Shown: positions 1 through 8,984, counted from the stretch's first letter. The stretch is 64,000 bases of DNA from Paenibacillus plantiphilus (GCF_927798095.1 NZ_CAKMMF010000004.1:1-64000), one strand, 5' to 3'. Numbers and translations are program-made. The notes: generated from the sequence alone by a model not told the origin.

Positions 1-113
1 CCGTCCGCCGCTAACCATCAGAGAAGCAAGCTTCTCTTCAAGTCCGCTCGACTTGCATGTATTAGGCACGCCGCCAGCGTTCGTCCTGAGCCAGGATCAA
101 ACTCTCCATAAAA
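1..113 (-). rRNA. rrs: 16S ribosomal RNA, 5' end (partial)
   Basis: Read on the minus strand, this is the conserved 5' start of bacterial 16S rRNA: the universal AGAGTTTGATCCTGGCTCAG site lies at about 90-109, followed by the GACGAACGCTGGCGGCGTG block and then a V1 hairpin whose arms contain AAGCTTGCTT. The V1 sequence is of Paenibacillaceae/Bacillales type. The gene runs off the left edge, so only about the first 110 nt are here. The exact 5' end, near 113, is set by similarity to mature 16S ends. Confidence 0.97.
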
Positions 114-300
114 GAAGTTTTCGCTTTCGACGCTAGTCGAGAGAGAAAAGCTTCAACGAAGTTTTTCTTTTGCAGCGTTAGCTGCTGGAGAAAAGCTTCA
201 AGATAAGCTTGTAGCTCATTACATTTGTATTACTTAACTACAGTTCCGAAGAGCTATAGGGCATTGCGCTCGTTGTTCAGTTTTCAAAGAACAATATGTC
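114..300 (-). promoter_or_regulatory. rrn leader with boxA-like element
   Basis: This spacer between the rrn promoter and mature 16S carries the GTTCTTTGAAAACTGAAC-type element (272-296, minus strand) that is common ahead of 16S genes in Bacillales and is thought to act in antitermination and processing. A repeated AGAAAAGCTTCAA block (143-155 and 189-201) and short GC-containing inverted repeats suggest a processing stem. No gene is seen here. Confidence 0.7.
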
Positions 301-321
301 TCTGTGCGAGACAGGAATTAC

Positions 322-350
322 ATTGTATCATGTTCATGTTTTTATTGCAA
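322..350 (-). promoter_or_regulatory. Putative sigma-A promoter for the rrn operon
   Basis: On the minus strand a TTGCAA -35 (345-350) and a TACAAT -10 (322-327) are separated by exactly 17 bp, about 210 bp ahead of mature 16S. A weaker upstream match (TTGTAC with TATTCT) may be a second tandem promoter. This is sequence matching only. Confidence 0.55.
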
Positions 351-361
351 ATACTTTTTTT

Positions 362-706
362 AATAATGTTTCAGCATATCATTATCTGAACCATCATTAC
401 CGCCCTCATCTTGCGGCAGGAATAATAGAATATCATAGTATTCGTATAATGTACAATATCATTTTTTTCCAAAAGCTAAATTATTTTTTCATTTTGAATC
501 CTCGCCTCTAACCCCTCTTCTTGACATTCATCTGTTTGCCCTCACACAAACCATCAACAGCGATGCCAAAGGCGCTTATCCGCCTGCATGCGTATACCTC
601 CAATATGCCCTGCCTCTTGCCTGTGATATTCAATAGAAGTAAGCTTCACCAATTGGAACAGAATTATTCCAAGCAGCTAGCAACTGTATCGGGCAATTGC
701 GGCAGC
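362..706. other. Gene-free interval upstream of rrn
   Basis: AT-rich, then mixed sequence between the rrn promoter and the terminator of the next gene. Two short plus-strand open frames occur here, but they lack a convincing ribosome binding site, have unusual composition, and resemble nothing I recognise. I see no RNA gene in this stretch. Confidence 0.5.
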
Positions 707-745
707 AAAAAACAGGGTCCCCCATGATAGAAGGAGCGCCTGTTT
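707..745 (-). terminator. Candidate terminator of the 771-1097 gene
   Basis: On the minus strand an AACAGG arm and a CCTGTT arm enclose an inner CTCC/GGGG pairing and are followed by a T run. It sits 26 bp after the stop codon of the small gene at 771-1097. Confidence 0.5.
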
Positions 746-770
746 GAAATGCCGGGTATGAGGTAAAAGC

Positions 771-1097
771 TTAGGAGTGTGTCAGCATGGCATGCAGCTC
801 ATCCTTGCTTCGATCGCGCATCAGCACATATTCTGCAGGGATCTCGTCTACTTCCGGCTTGCAAAAAGCTTTGCCATGTAGATGATAGCCGCTCATCCTT
901 GCCATGGAATAGAACGTACACAGCTGATCCGCTACTCGAATAGCTTTTTCTTTGCTGGAAGCCGTATACAGCGTGTTGCCGAAACTGAGCGGATTGTTGT
1001 CGCTTTGAATGTTGACATTATATTGCCCGCCCTCTTCCTCCACCTGCTTCACTAGAATCTTCATATTATAGCAGTTCAATAGATAATGGACTGTCAT
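771..1097 (-). CDS. Conserved-looking small protein, function unknown
   Basis: A 108-residue soluble protein with no signal peptide or membrane segment. Starting at the ATG at 1097 is preferred over the GTG at 1106, because AGGCGGTGA, nearly the perfect Shine-Dalgarno, lies 5 bp before the ATG. The sequence has a strand-rich N-terminal half (MTVHYLLNCYNMKILV, then NVNIQSDNNPLSFGNTLY) and a helical middle (KEKAIRVADQLCTFYSMA). I do not recognise the family. It stands alone, with its own terminator, next to the rrn operon. Confidence 0.6.
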   Translation of the reverse strand: MTVHYLLNCYNMKILVKQVEEEGGQYNVNIQSDNNPLSFGNTLYTASSKEKAIRVADQLCTFYSMARMSGYHLHGKAFCKPEVDEIPAEYVLMRDRSKDELHAMLTHS

Positions 1098-1232
1098 GTC
1101 ATTCACCGCCTAATCGTCGTTTCGGCCTGCGCATCGGCTTGCCGTACTTCCTATTACACACAACTATACATTCTTAACCAGTTTCTCTAATGCCAGCATG
1201 ACAGCCACTTTTGATACGGATTGCTCCCCAAA

Positions 1233-1277
1233 CAAAAACCGCCCTCGCATTGCTGTGTCAGCAACGCAGGACGGTCT
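1233..1277 (-). terminator. Rho-independent terminator of ppaC
   Basis: On the minus strand a long, nearly perfect stem (ACCGTCCTGCGTTGCTG pairing with CAGCAATGCGAGGGCGGT) is followed by TTTTTG. It starts 24 bp after the ppaC stop. Confidence 0.88.
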
Positions 1278-1300
1278 TATACGATCTCTACAGCAATATA

Positions 1301-2233
1301 TTAAAACTTGCTTAATGTTTCTGTAAGTATCGGAACAATCTGTGATTTGCGGGACACAACACCTTTAAGAACCGCTTTGTTGTCCTCTAAAGTGACGTTG
1401 TAAGCCTGCTCCACCGCTTTGCTGACGCGACCAAGCGCCAGACCGATAGAATCATTATTGAGGATATCGGTTACGACCAGCAGGAACAAATCAAGGTTCT
1501 TCTCAGCGATTATGCTGCCCAGAGCTTCCTCCAGCTCAGCTTGACGCGACAGAACATCGTTCGTATCAACCGCGTTTACTTGTGCGATTTCAACCTTGTA
1601 GCTGCCCATTTGGAACTCTTTGGCATCCAGCGAGATCAGTTGGCTGATCGTTTTGTCGCTCAGATCTGCGCCTGCCTTCAGCATCTCAAGACCGTAGCTC
1701 TCTGCATTCACGCCTGCAATTTCAGCAAGCTCGCGAGCAGCGTCTACATCCTCTTGTGTGCAAGTCGGCGATTTGAAAAGAAGGGAATCCGAAATAATCG
1801 CAGACAGCATCAATCCAGCGATGTCCTTCTCGATTGCGACTCCATTCTCCTTGTAAATCTTCTTAAGAATCGTTGCTGTACAGCCTACAGGCTCTGCACG
1901 ATAGTATAACGGACCGCTTGTCTCAAAGTTAGCGATACGGTGGTGGTCAATTACTTCAACAACGCGAACTGCATCAATATCAACTGCGCTTTGTTGGCGT
2001 TCATTATGATCAACCAATATGACATCTTTTGCTTCGTTCGCTACTGTCTCCACCAGACGCGGGGCAGCTACCTTGAACTGATCCAATGCATATTGTGTTT
2101 CTCCATTCACTTCACCCAGACGGACAGCTTCAACGTTCAAGCCCAGTTTGGCTTTAAGCGCAGCATAAGCGATTGCTGAACAAATTGTGTCTGTGTCGGG
2201 ATTCTTGTGCCCGAAAATAAGCGTCTTTTCCAT
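1301..2233 (-). CDS. ppaC: Manganese-dependent inorganic pyrophosphatase (family II)
   Basis: Hydrolyses pyrophosphate to two phosphates in the cytoplasm and so pulls biosynthetic reactions forward. At 310 residues it has the usual family II length (about 308-310). The DHH-phosphoesterase motifs are visible: [17 protein letters not shown] at residues 8-24 (metal ligands His and Asp), the DHNE motif near residue 75, and the VIDHHR signature near residue 97. The C-terminal DHHA2 domain carries the substrate-binding SRKSQIVP near the end. It appears monocistronic, with a strong terminator behind it. Confidence 0.97.
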   Translation of the reverse strand: MEKTLIFGHKNPDTDTICSAIAYAALKAKLGLNVEAVRLGEVNGETQYALDQFKVAAPRLVETVANEAKDVILVDHNERQQSAVDIDAVRVVEVIDHHRIANFETSGPLYYRAEPVGCTATILKKIYKENGVAIEKDIAGLMLSAIISDSLLFKSPTCTQEDVDAARELAEIAGVNAESYGLEMLKAGADLSDKTISQLISLDAKEFQMGSYKVEIAQVNAVDTNDVLSRQAELEEALGSIIAEKNLDLFLLVVTDILNNDSIGLALGRVSKAVEQAYNVTLEDNKAVLKGVVSRKSQIVPILTETLSKF

Positions 2234-2446
2234 GATAATCTCCTTAATAGTTTATTGGCGGGAGAGAACCTTTCGATGCAATCAGCAGAAACTCATGCGC
2301 TCTCTACCCCTCCTGATGCTTTTCCCCATCTATTATAACGTGAAATCCACCTTATTCCTATCCCTTTTGTACAGAATACGACAAACAGCTCGCAAAATTG
2401 GCAAAATGATGTCCGGCCCCCGCACTGCCTCCGCGTTCATCCTTAT

Positions 2447-3385
2447 TCAGACTCTCTCGTTCCCAGACAGCACCTGCTTCAGCCAGATCAGAATATCGTT
2501 ATATACCTGCTCTTTATCTATTTCATTCAGAATTTCATGGCGCATCCCGTCATACAGCTTCATCTGAACGTTGGTTACCCCTGCTTTCACATAGCTAGAG
2601 ACTGTCCGTTTTACCATTTTGCCATAGGAGCCGACTGGGTCGTCCCCTCCCGACAGCAGCAGTATCGGCAGATCAGCACGGGTTTGGTTGACATTATTCT
2701 GAGCGGTTATATAGAGCAGACCCTCGAACATATCGCGAAATCCATTCGCAGTAAAAACAAACCCGCAGCGCTCGTCCCGTATAAACTGATCAACCTCGGC
2801 ATCACTCCGTGTGAGCCAGTCCTGCTTCGTTCTTGATGGCTGAAATCGATGGTTGAAGGATTCGTATGATAATCGGTTCAGAAGCCTGCTGCGATGCTTT
2901 CTGCCTAAGGCCCGAATTTCCCAGCTCGCTATAATCTTCGCCAGGTGCAGAGTGAATCTGGATTGATGCGCCGTTCCGACAAGGATTAAGCCATCCAGTT
3001 CCTCCACGTATCTCATCGCGTAGTGTCGCGCCAGAAACGAACCCATGCTATGTCCAAGCATAACAATGCTTAAATGCGGATGCTCTTGTCTGGCCAGCTT
3101 CGTCACTTGGTACAGATCATCCACCATCAGGCTCCAGCCGTTCCATTCTCCAAAATAACCCAATTCCTCGTCTGATGTGGCCGTTAAACCATGTCCCCTA
3201 TGATCATTGGCGTATACCACATAGCCATGTGCTGCGAGAAAATGCGCAAATCGTTCATATCTGCCCGCGTGCTCACAGGAACCATGCACCAGTTGAATGA
3301 TGCCGATCACTTCCATCGCATGATCCGGTTCCCATTTGTAAACATACAGATGATCGTCAGACAGCTTGTAGTGCGAGCATTTCAT
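2447..3385 (-). CDS. Alpha/beta hydrolase, monoacylglycerol-lipase/lysophospholipase-like
   Basis: A 312-residue serine hydrolase of the lysophospholipase (Hydrolase_4) type. The oxyanion region QLVHGSCEHAGRYE, the nucleophile elbow GHSMGS (near residue 111), the likely acid Asp in LLSGGDDPVG (near 250) and the catalytic His in YDGMRHEILNE (near 280) occur in the expected order. No signal peptide is visible, so it is probably cytoplasmic or loosely membrane associated. The substrate cannot be told from sequence; a short acyl-glycerol or lysophospholipid is the family default. A GGAGGAGAGG site precedes the ATG. Confidence 0.85.
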   Translation of the reverse strand: MKCSHYKLSDDHLYVYKWEPDHAMEVIGIIQLVHGSCEHAGRYERFAHFLAAHGYVVYANDHRGHGLTATSDEELGYFGEWNGWSLMVDDLYQVTKLARQEHPHLSIVMLGHSMGSFLARHYAMRYVEELDGLILVGTAHQSRFTLHLAKIIASWEIRALGRKHRSRLLNRLSYESFNHRFQPSRTKQDWLTRSDAEVDQFIRDERCGFVFTANGFRDMFEGLLYITAQNNVNQTRADLPILLLSGGDDPVGSYGKMVKRTVSSYVKAGVTNVQMKLYDGMRHEILNEIDKEQVYNDILIWLKQVLSGNERV

Positions 3386-3563
3386 CCTTCCCTCTCCTCC
3401 AACTCAAATCTCTTCGCATATGATGCTCTTATCCCGTTTCTCCCTATACGATTCATTCTTCCATGGCTCCGAAATGCCCCTTAAATCAACGCCCTGAGTT
3501 GTGGAACATAGCCAGTCTCCGTATAATGTGTTCATATGTATCTGACAAATTGAAGGAGCGCTG

Positions 3564-3869
3564 ATGATGGACCGCCATGAATTAGAGCAATTTATTGTAC
3601 AAAGGTATCAGGATGACGAGCAGTCGATGATCGCCATCTTCGCCCAGTGGTGTATAAATCATAGCCTTGATCCGCTTGAATTGTATGCTCGCGCCTATCC
3701 GCAGCAGGCTGGCAATGCCGCTCTGAAGCTGGCGATAGAACAAGCCGTGAGCAGTGAAATGTCTGAGCCAATATCTGCTGAAATCGTGCAGGCCGTATTA
3801 TCCATGTTCGATAATGAAGAGCTGGCCTATGTCGTCTATGAGGAAGCAGGCAAAATCAAAGCTAAGTAA
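3564..3869 (+). CDS. Small acidic protein of unknown function
   Basis: A 101-residue, acidic, mostly helical, soluble protein, with GGAG 7-8 bp before the ATG. It is the only plus-strand gene in the first 8.8 kb and is divergent from the hydrolase gene at 3385, sharing a 180-bp intergenic region. There are no motifs I recognise; the repeated short helices (AALKLAIEQAVSSEM, EIVQAVLSMFDNEELAYVVYE) suggest a helical bundle. Confidence 0.65.
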   Translation: MMDRHELEQFIVQRYQDDEQSMIAIFAQWCINHSLDPLELYARAYPQQAGNAALKLAIEQAVSSEMSEPISAEIVQAVLSMFDNEELAYVVYEEAGKIKAK

Positions 3870-4001
3870 AGCGCCGTCCGGCTTCTCCGCAAAGCAAAAA
3901 CCTGCCGTAGCTTCCCTCCACAATAAAGGCTACCCTGAGTCATTCATTTCATGACAATAGGATAGCCCTGTGAAGTTCCATATCTGCAGCTGGCAGGCAG
4001 C

Positions 4002-4301
4002 TTACCTTACGCGCGCATATTGGGAGCCGCGTTCAAGATGAGAAATGCCTTTGTCTCTCGCCGCATCGCGATCGATCGTCCGAATTCGTTCCAGCCATTC
4101 CTCTGGGGCGATGCCCATTTGCTTAGCCTCGGCCAGCCGCTCCGCATGATCAAAGCAGTTATCGTAGCCGCCAAGCTTGCGTATAACAACAATATATTGA
4201 ATAACTAGTCGGCGGGCGGCATCAGCCGTAAAGCCGTAGCTTCCGACCAGCGCTTCCACAATGCCGCGTTCATAGAGACTGAGCCTCACTTGAGCAGTCA
4301 T
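4002..4301 (-). CDS. Small helical protein overlapping the DUF3990-like gene
   Basis: A 99-residue protein starting at the ATG at 4301, which has GGAGGAAGGTGG about 7 bp ahead of it. The start lies 32 bp inside the end of the upstream DUF3990-like gene, so the two are probably translationally coupled. The sequence is helical, with RRLVIQYIVVIRKLGGYDN and AERLAEAKQMGIAPEEWLER segments. DUF3990 genes are often paired with a small partner (DUF3791 is one such family); whether this is a member is not clear from sequence. It could be an antidote or adaptor for its neighbour. Confidence 0.65.
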   Translation of the reverse strand: MTAQVRLSLYERGIVEALVGSYGFTADAARRLVIQYIVVIRKLGGYDNCFDHAERLAEAKQMGIAPEEWLERIRTIDRDAARDKGISHLERGSQYARVR

Positions 4302-4884
4302 GATAGACCCACCTTCCTCCCATATAGATATGATACCCAACGAGTGCGAGTGCTGATTCCCAGCTTTCGGAAGAGAAGACAACCTGATTGCCAAGCTGCA
4401 AGGAATCCATTCTTCGCCCGCGCATTGACCGTGTAATTTGCTCGTAAAACCAGTGTGCATCTTTATTCAATTGTACTGCTTCTTTTATTATTTTACCAGT
4501 GTCACTGTCCGCCATGGGGCCAATTATGATATCAGGATGGCGCTGATGACAGGGATCTTCGCCCTTCTGCGAGGCCAGACGGTGCAGCATTATAAATTGC
4601 GCCCAAGCGAGTGAATCACTTAAGAATATTAAGGGCTGACAGGATGCCGGTATTGTACGCAATTCGATCTCCAGCACACATGCTCTCGCATTTCCCAGCA
4701 AGGAGCTTCTTAGTCCCCTGTACGCCCACTTGCGGGCTTGTCCAACCGAGATTGTCGTATAGAAGCCTTCTCCGAAATCTCGGCCAGGGCGCCAATATTG
4801 GCTGTTCAGCAGCTTGTTCTGGAAGGATGGCAAATAGTTGTCTGTCGTGCCGTGATACAACCTTTGTGGTGTAATGATATCCAT
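4270..4884 (-). CDS. DUF3990-like protein (possible ADP-ribosyltransferase fold)
   Basis: A 204-residue protein. The ATG at 4884 is chosen because GGAG lies 8 bp before it (a GTG at 4893 is the alternative). The N-terminus has the hallmark pattern of DUF3990: LYHGTTDNYLPSF (residues 9-21), then GRDFGEGFYTT and a following QARKWAYRG, which recalls the H/Y...E layout of ADP-ribosyltransferase-like folds. A C-terminal half with HPDIIIGPMADSD also fits the family. The substrate is unknown. It lies just after the DinG-like helicase gene (41-bp gap) and overlaps the next small gene. No membrane segment or export signal, so it acts in the cytoplasm. Confidence 0.72.
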   Translation of the reverse strand: MDIITPQRLYHGTTDNYLPSFQNKLLNSQYWRPGRDFGEGFYTTISVGQARKWAYRGLRSSLLGNARACVLEIELRTIPASCQPLIFLSDSLAWAQFIMLHRLASQKGEDPCHQRHPDIIIGPMADSDTGKIIKEAVQLNKDAHWFYEQITRSMRGRRMDSLQLGNQVVFSSESWESALALVGYHIYMGGRWVYHDCSSEAQSL

Positions 4885-4925
4885 CGCACACACTCCGATC
4901 TGACGAGGTCTCTAATATGTGGATG

Positions 4926-6875
4926 CTACAGCTCGATGAGCTGGATTCCCACTCCAGGTGGAAGCGACCCGACGACTCGCTCCCGAATGCTCTCATCCTT
5001 TAGCTCATGTGCGATGATCGTTACAGTTCCAGAGTCCTCCCGAGACCGTATAAGTCTCCCGACGCCCTGTCTAAGTCTAAGCAGCATATAGGGCATATCC
5101 ACCTCTTCGAAGGCGTCAGCCGCATCCTTGCGCTTGGCTGTAAATACGGGGTCATGTGAAGGGAATGGCAGCGACCATACGAGCACTTGAGATAAGGCTG
5201 GCCCTGGAATGTCAAGTCCCTCCCATAGTGTGACCGCTCCAAGCGTACTCGTCACATCATTCTGAAATTCACTGATGAGGTGGCTGATCTCACTGTCGCC
5301 CTCATATAACAATCGAAATGCGAATTGCTCCGCCTCCGGCTGCATATGCTCCTTGAACTTCTCCAGCTCTTCCTTGGAGGGGAACAGGATGAGCGTCCTG
5401 CCTTCATTTTGCTGCAGCAAATGAACGGCAAGCTTTATTTTTTCCGTATAATCCGTGTCGGCCGTGAGGGTGGAGGTTTTGACGCTCATCTGATTCTCAT
5501 AATCATAGGGAGAGGCAACGGTGAAGCTCATGCTGTTCTCTATCCCCAGACTCTCTGCGATATAGCGAAAATCTCCATTAACCGAAAGCGTTGCTGAAGA
5601 GAATACAACCGGCATTTCTCTGGAGAATACCTGCTCCTTCAACACTTGCTTCACCCATTTGGGCATGATGACGAGTGTAATTCCATCCTTATCCTCCATA
5701 ACCCAGGAGATAAATTGGTCCTGCTGTTTGAATAGCGCCAATGCAAGCTGAATCATCTCAAGATGCTCTTCTACAATTTTGAGCTGATAAGAATCCAGAG
5801 AATATACGCCGCTCTCGAACACCAGCTCTTCCTCTATGGCGTCGATCAGCCCCCGGAAGCGGTTGATCTCGCGAAGCAGCCCGTCGCTCCAAGCGATTTC
5901 CTTCCGATGTGATGCCGGAACCCGCACACTATGACGGTCTATCTCTGCGAAGAGATGCTCGCTTTGCATGCTCGCCTCATCAATGGCAACGGCAAGCGAT
6001 TCGCGGATTTCCCCTTGCAGCAGTCTGGACAGGATACTATCGAATACCGCGTGGTTCAGCTTATAGGTCAGCGCCTTCTGCGCGGCGGTCTCCAGCAAGT
6101 GACCCTCATCGAACACAACAGAGCTGTGCTCCGGCAGCAGCGGCAGCTGCCCTTCCCGTTTTCTGGACTCATAGGTCCACACATGCTCCATGTAGAAATC
6201 ATGGGAACAGATAATCAGATCCGCCGATTTGCGATAATGCTCCCGCGATATTGTCTGTCCGCATCGATGCCTTCTGCTGCACACCAGGCAATCCTGAAAG
6301 ACATCCCAGCCGATTCTCTCCCACTGCTCGTCGCTCAGATGGGCGTAGTCCTTACGGTTCCCATAGGGATAAAACGACTGCATCGTAACGGGAGAATGAA
6401 CGAAATCCGGCAGCCCCTGATAAATATTCTGATATTCTTCGCCGTCATCGATTGAGCCTCTTACCTCGTCCAGCTTGTTCAAGCAAATATATTGATGGGG
6501 CGACTTGCCCAATCTTGCATCAATGGTCAGCTCCAAATGGCGGGCAAGCTTTGCAATATCGCCTTCAGGCTTGATCAATTGCTCAATCAGCGATTCATCC
6601 GCACACGCAATAATAGCCGGTTTTCTCGTATAACGGGCATAATTGATCGCATAAAGCAAATAAACAAGCGTCTTCCCCGTGCCAACTCCCGCTTCCGCGA
6701 AAATAGTAGCCTTCTCGCTGTACGCTCGCTCCAGCTGAAACGCCATAAAAATTTGTTCATCCCTGATTTCAAATCCGGCCTCAGGCAATATTTCGTAGAA
6801 TACATCGGCAATCCAATCGCTTGCCTGTGCAACAAATGGTTGTTTTGGATCAAATGAGAATGGATAATTGTTCAC
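4926..6875 (-). CDS. dinG: DinG/YoaA-like 5'-3' DNA helicase with Fe-S motif
   Basis: A superfamily 2, XPD-like ATP-dependent helicase of about 649 residues. The start is placed at the GTG at 6875, because GGAGG lies 9 bp before it; upstream ATGs lack such a site. Visible motifs: Walker A AGVGTGKT, the DEGH box (Walker B), SSATLS (motif III region), and the C-terminal QGVGRLIRS (motif VI). Between I and II, a Cys in YIC followed by C-x2-C-x5-C (CLVCSRRHRC) can supply the four 4Fe-4S ligands of the XPD family. It lacks the N-terminal exonuclease domain seen in long Bacillus DinG, so YoaA/DinG is the better comparison. Likely role: unwinding repair or recombination intermediates. Confidence 0.88.
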   Translation of the reverse strand: MNNYPFSFDPKQPFVAQASDWIADVFYEILPEAGFEIRDEQIFMAFQLERAYSEKATIFAEAGVGTGKTLVYLLYAINYARYTRKPAIIACADESLIEQLIKPEGDIAKLARHLELTIDARLGKSPHQYICLNKLDEVRGSIDDGEEYQNIYQGLPDFVHSPVTMQSFYPYGNRKDYAHLSDEQWERIGWDVFQDCLVCSRRHRCGQTISREHYRKSADLIICSHDFYMEHVWTYESRKREGQLPLLPEHSSVVFDEGHLLETAAQKALTYKLNHAVFDSILSRLLQGEIRESLAVAIDEASMQSEHLFAEIDRHSVRVPASHRKEIAWSDGLLREINRFRGLIDAIEEELVFESGVYSLDSYQLKIVEEHLEMIQLALALFKQQDQFISWVMEDKDGITLVIMPKWVKQVLKEQVFSREMPVVFSSATLSVNGDFRYIAESLGIENSMSFTVASPYDYENQMSVKTSTLTADTDYTEKIKLAVHLLQQNEGRTLILFPSKEELEKFKEHMQPEAEQFAFRLLYEGDSEISHLISEFQNDVTSTLGAVTLWEGLDIPGPALSQVLVWSLPFPSHDPVFTAKRKDAADAFEEVDMPYMLLRLRQGVGRLIRSREDSGTVTIIAHELKDESIRERVVGSLPPGVGIQLIEL

Positions 6876-6941
6876 TTGGTCTTGCCTCCACATTAACAGT
6901 TCTATCTGTATAGTTAAACAATTCATTGTAACACAAAATTC

Positions 6942-6980
6942 AAAAAAACCGAACAGCTTCCCCGCAGGAATTCTGTTCGG
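6942..6980 (-). terminator. Terminator of the sigma/anti-sigma operon
   Basis: On the minus strand CCGAACAG and CTGTTCGG form a perfect 8-bp stem followed by TTTTTTT, directly after the 6996-8117 gene and upstream of the helicase. Confidence 0.88.
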
Positions 6981-6995
6981 CTGCTATGGCCCCAC

Positions 6996-8117
6996 CTACT
7001 GATCAATCGGAACCTCGAAGGCAAACTGTCTCAGCGGCTTCTCCACCGCCGGTTCATTGCTGCCTTCCTTCGGAAAGATTATTAAGACAGGTGTGATTGT
7101 TACTAACTTGCACCCTTCGGGCACAGGCTCCGTATATAACGTCACCTTCTCTTCGTGAAGCCATTGCTCAACCGGCAATTCTCGATCTACAATACGTCCG
7201 TCTGAATTTCTGGTTAATACAGCGAGAGAGCGCCCGCGATCGTACTGCACTTCGTATTTGATGCCATAGCGAAGATCACGATTTACTTTCTCATCTACAA
7301 TCCCTCTCGGCAGTTTCCAATTCATGCTCCATACTGCCGCATTCGGAGATAGTCTGGACTTCACAAGCTGGAAGATGATATCCTTGTCTGCTGCAATAAA
7401 TTGCTCTCCGTACTTCCTCTCCGTCACCGAGCCCGACTGATGAAGAACTGCTTCAAAGCTCCAGTCGCCCTTGATGCTCCTCCAGTCTGATCCGGTGTTG
7501 CTGAAGGATAGCTGAGATATATTCACTTTAAGCTGCAGAGGACCTTGTATCTCTCGATCCAAGTAATAATTGACGATGCCGATCTTATTCTGCTCGTTGA
7601 TGCGCCCTGAGTCTGACATTAATATACCCGGCGACAGCTTCTTGATGGCAGGGTCCAATGAAAAGCTGGGCTCAACATATTGTTCACGAAGGCTGCCATC
7701 CTCCTTCGATATTGAATAACTGTACGAAATCCGCAGACCGTCGAATTTCACCTCATGAACACGGAAGATATAGCCCTGATCCACCCTCTCTGCGAGAACT
7801 GCAATTTCGCTGCTGCTGTCTGTGCCAGCAGCGAGCCCATTGTCTCCCATCATCCCGAAAATCGATTGGAAGAAGGGACGGACAGAATCTGCAAATGTGT
7901 TCGTATTAAAAACAATGATGGAGGAAAGCAGAACGACACCCCCAATCAGACTAGCAGCCCAATAGCGAGGGAGCGCTCTCCCGGGTTTTCGTCTCTCGTG
8001 CTGAAGAGGCTGTGGCAGCTCGTCAAGCACATTGTTAATACGCTGCTTCACCTCATCAGGCATAGCCGTTTCTCGAAGATTCAGCCGCGTCTTTATTAGA
8101 CGATCAACGTGTGTCAT
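6996..8117 (-). CDS. Membrane anti-sigma factor-like protein, DUF4179 type
   Basis: A 373-residue protein with a short cytoplasmic N-terminus (about 50 residues, basic, helical), one membrane segment (AASLIGGVVLLSSIIVF, about residues 53-70) and a large extracytoplasmic part with strand-rich DUF4179-type sequence. It overlaps the sigma factor gene by 4 bp (ATGA), the arrangement expected for a cognate anti-sigma factor. It most likely holds the sigma factor at the membrane until an envelope signal arrives. The signal is unknown, and no zinc-binding HxxxCxxC motif is seen in the N-terminus. Confidence 0.8.
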   Translation of the reverse strand: MTHVDRLIKTRLNLRETAMPDEVKQRINNVLDELPQPLQHERRKPGRALPRYWAASLIGGVVLLSSIIVFNTNTFADSVRPFFQSIFGMMGDNGLAAGTDSSSEIAVLAERVDQGYIFRVHEVKFDGLRISYSYSISKEDGSLREQYVEPSFSLDPAIKKLSPGILMSDSGRINEQNKIGIVNYYLDREIQGPLQLKVNISQLSFSNTGSDWRSIKGDWSFEAVLHQSGSVTERKYGEQFIAADKDIIFQLVKSRLSPNAAVWSMNWKLPRGIVDEKVNRDLRYGIKYEVQYDRGRSLAVLTRNSDGRIVDRELPVEQWLHEEKVTLYTEPVPEGCKLVTITPVLIIFPKEGSNEPAVEKPLRQFAFEVPIDQ

Positions 8118-8644
8118 AGCCAGTGTTCCTCCTTCATATCCGCATCCTTTAGCAAAGTCGCAAGCTTGGTTCTTGCCCTGTATAGCCGAGACTTGACCGT
8201 ACCTTCGGAAATATCGAGCATGCCAGCGATCTCCTTCACCGATATATCCTCCATATAATAAAGAACAACAACCTCCTTATGATCCATATCCAATTGCTCC
8301 AACAGCTCTTCCATTTCTAATTTTGAATCCAAGCCTTGATACGCAGCTGTCGGCTCCATTACAGCAGCAATGGATACAAACTTGCTATTATATCTGACAA
8401 TTTGCCGACATTCATTAATAAGAATACGAATGAGCCATGTTCGGAAATAAGCTGGCTCACGGAGATTGCCGATATTGCTGTATGCTTTCAGAATCGCCTC
8501 TTGCATCGCGTCAGCCGCATCATTGTCTGTTCGGAGAATGTTGCGCGCGATTGCGTACATTACACCTTCATTATTGCGAATCAAGCTGATGAACGCATCT
8601 CTTGAGCCGTTCTGAGCGTCATGAATCGTTTGCAATACATTCAA
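8114..8644 (-). CDS. ECF-type RNA polymerase sigma factor
   Basis: A 176-residue group IV sigma factor. The region 2 signature is visible (ARNILRTDNDAADAMQEAILKAY and the FRTWLIRILINECR stretch), and region 4 has KEIAGMLDISEGTVKSRLYRAR, a helix-turn-helix for the -35 element. The start is a TTG at 8644 behind GAGAGGGG. It is co-transcribed and overlaps with the DUF4179-type membrane protein, its probable anti-sigma factor. I looked for an autoregulatory ECF promoter upstream, but the spacing of the best match was wrong. Confidence 0.93.
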   Translation of the reverse strand: MNVLQTIHDAQNGSRDAFISLIRNNEGVMYAIARNILRTDNDAADAMQEAILKAYSNIGNLREPAYFRTWLIRILINECRQIVRYNSKFVSIAAVMEPTAAYQGLDSKLEMEELLEQLDMDHKEVVVLYYMEDISVKEIAGMLDISEGTVKSRLYRARTKLATLLKDADMKEEHWL

Positions 8645-8827
8645 CAGCCGTTTCCCCTCTCCCTCTCTTTCATTTGCCTATTAGATGGACGAGCGTCCTG
8701 CTCGGTTCCCGATTCTGAAAAATATTTTTTATAGTCATCCACGCGCTTGTCTGAGGGACAAATGCACAGTCACTACGGCGTCTGCCACATACATTGTATG
8801 GAGTCTATTCGAGAGGAGATCAAACAA

Positions 8828-8959
8828 ATGTCATATTCAGGCGGCTTCGATAACAAATGCAACAACATCAGCCCCGTAGGCAGCTGCTTCACAAGCGCTG
8901 GCGTCATCCTCGTTCTGTTCATACTACTTGTCATCGTCTCTTGCTCCGTATTCTGTTAA
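8828..8959 (+). CDS. Tiny membrane protein resembling the YjcZ family
   Basis: A 43-residue peptide: MSYSGGF start, a short Cys/Asn/Ser loop, and a C-terminal membrane segment (AGVILVLFILLVIVSC). This layout matches the tiny-TM YjcZ-like sporulation peptides of Bacillales, which carry a GGF-rich start and a V-L-F-I-L-L-V-I-type helix. GAGAGGAGATC lies 8 bp before the ATG at 8828. Unusually Cys-rich for the family (Cys at residues 11, 20, 39, 43). A role in spore formation is inferred from the family only. Confidence 0.78.
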   Translation: MSYSGGFDNKCNNISPVGSCFTSAGVILVLFILLVIVSCSVFC

Positions 8960-8984
8960 TGCTATGACCCCATAAAATGCACAA

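Noticed and set aside
296-727. Two short plus-strand open frames (71 and 68 codons) upstream of the 16S gene
   Set aside because: No ribosome binding site, no family resemblance, and they cover the rrn promoter on the opposite strand.
8645-8745. Possible autoregulatory ECF promoter (GGAACC ... CGTC) upstream of the sigma gene
   Set aside because: The gap between the two parts is 12 bp, not the 15-17 bp typical of ECF promoters.
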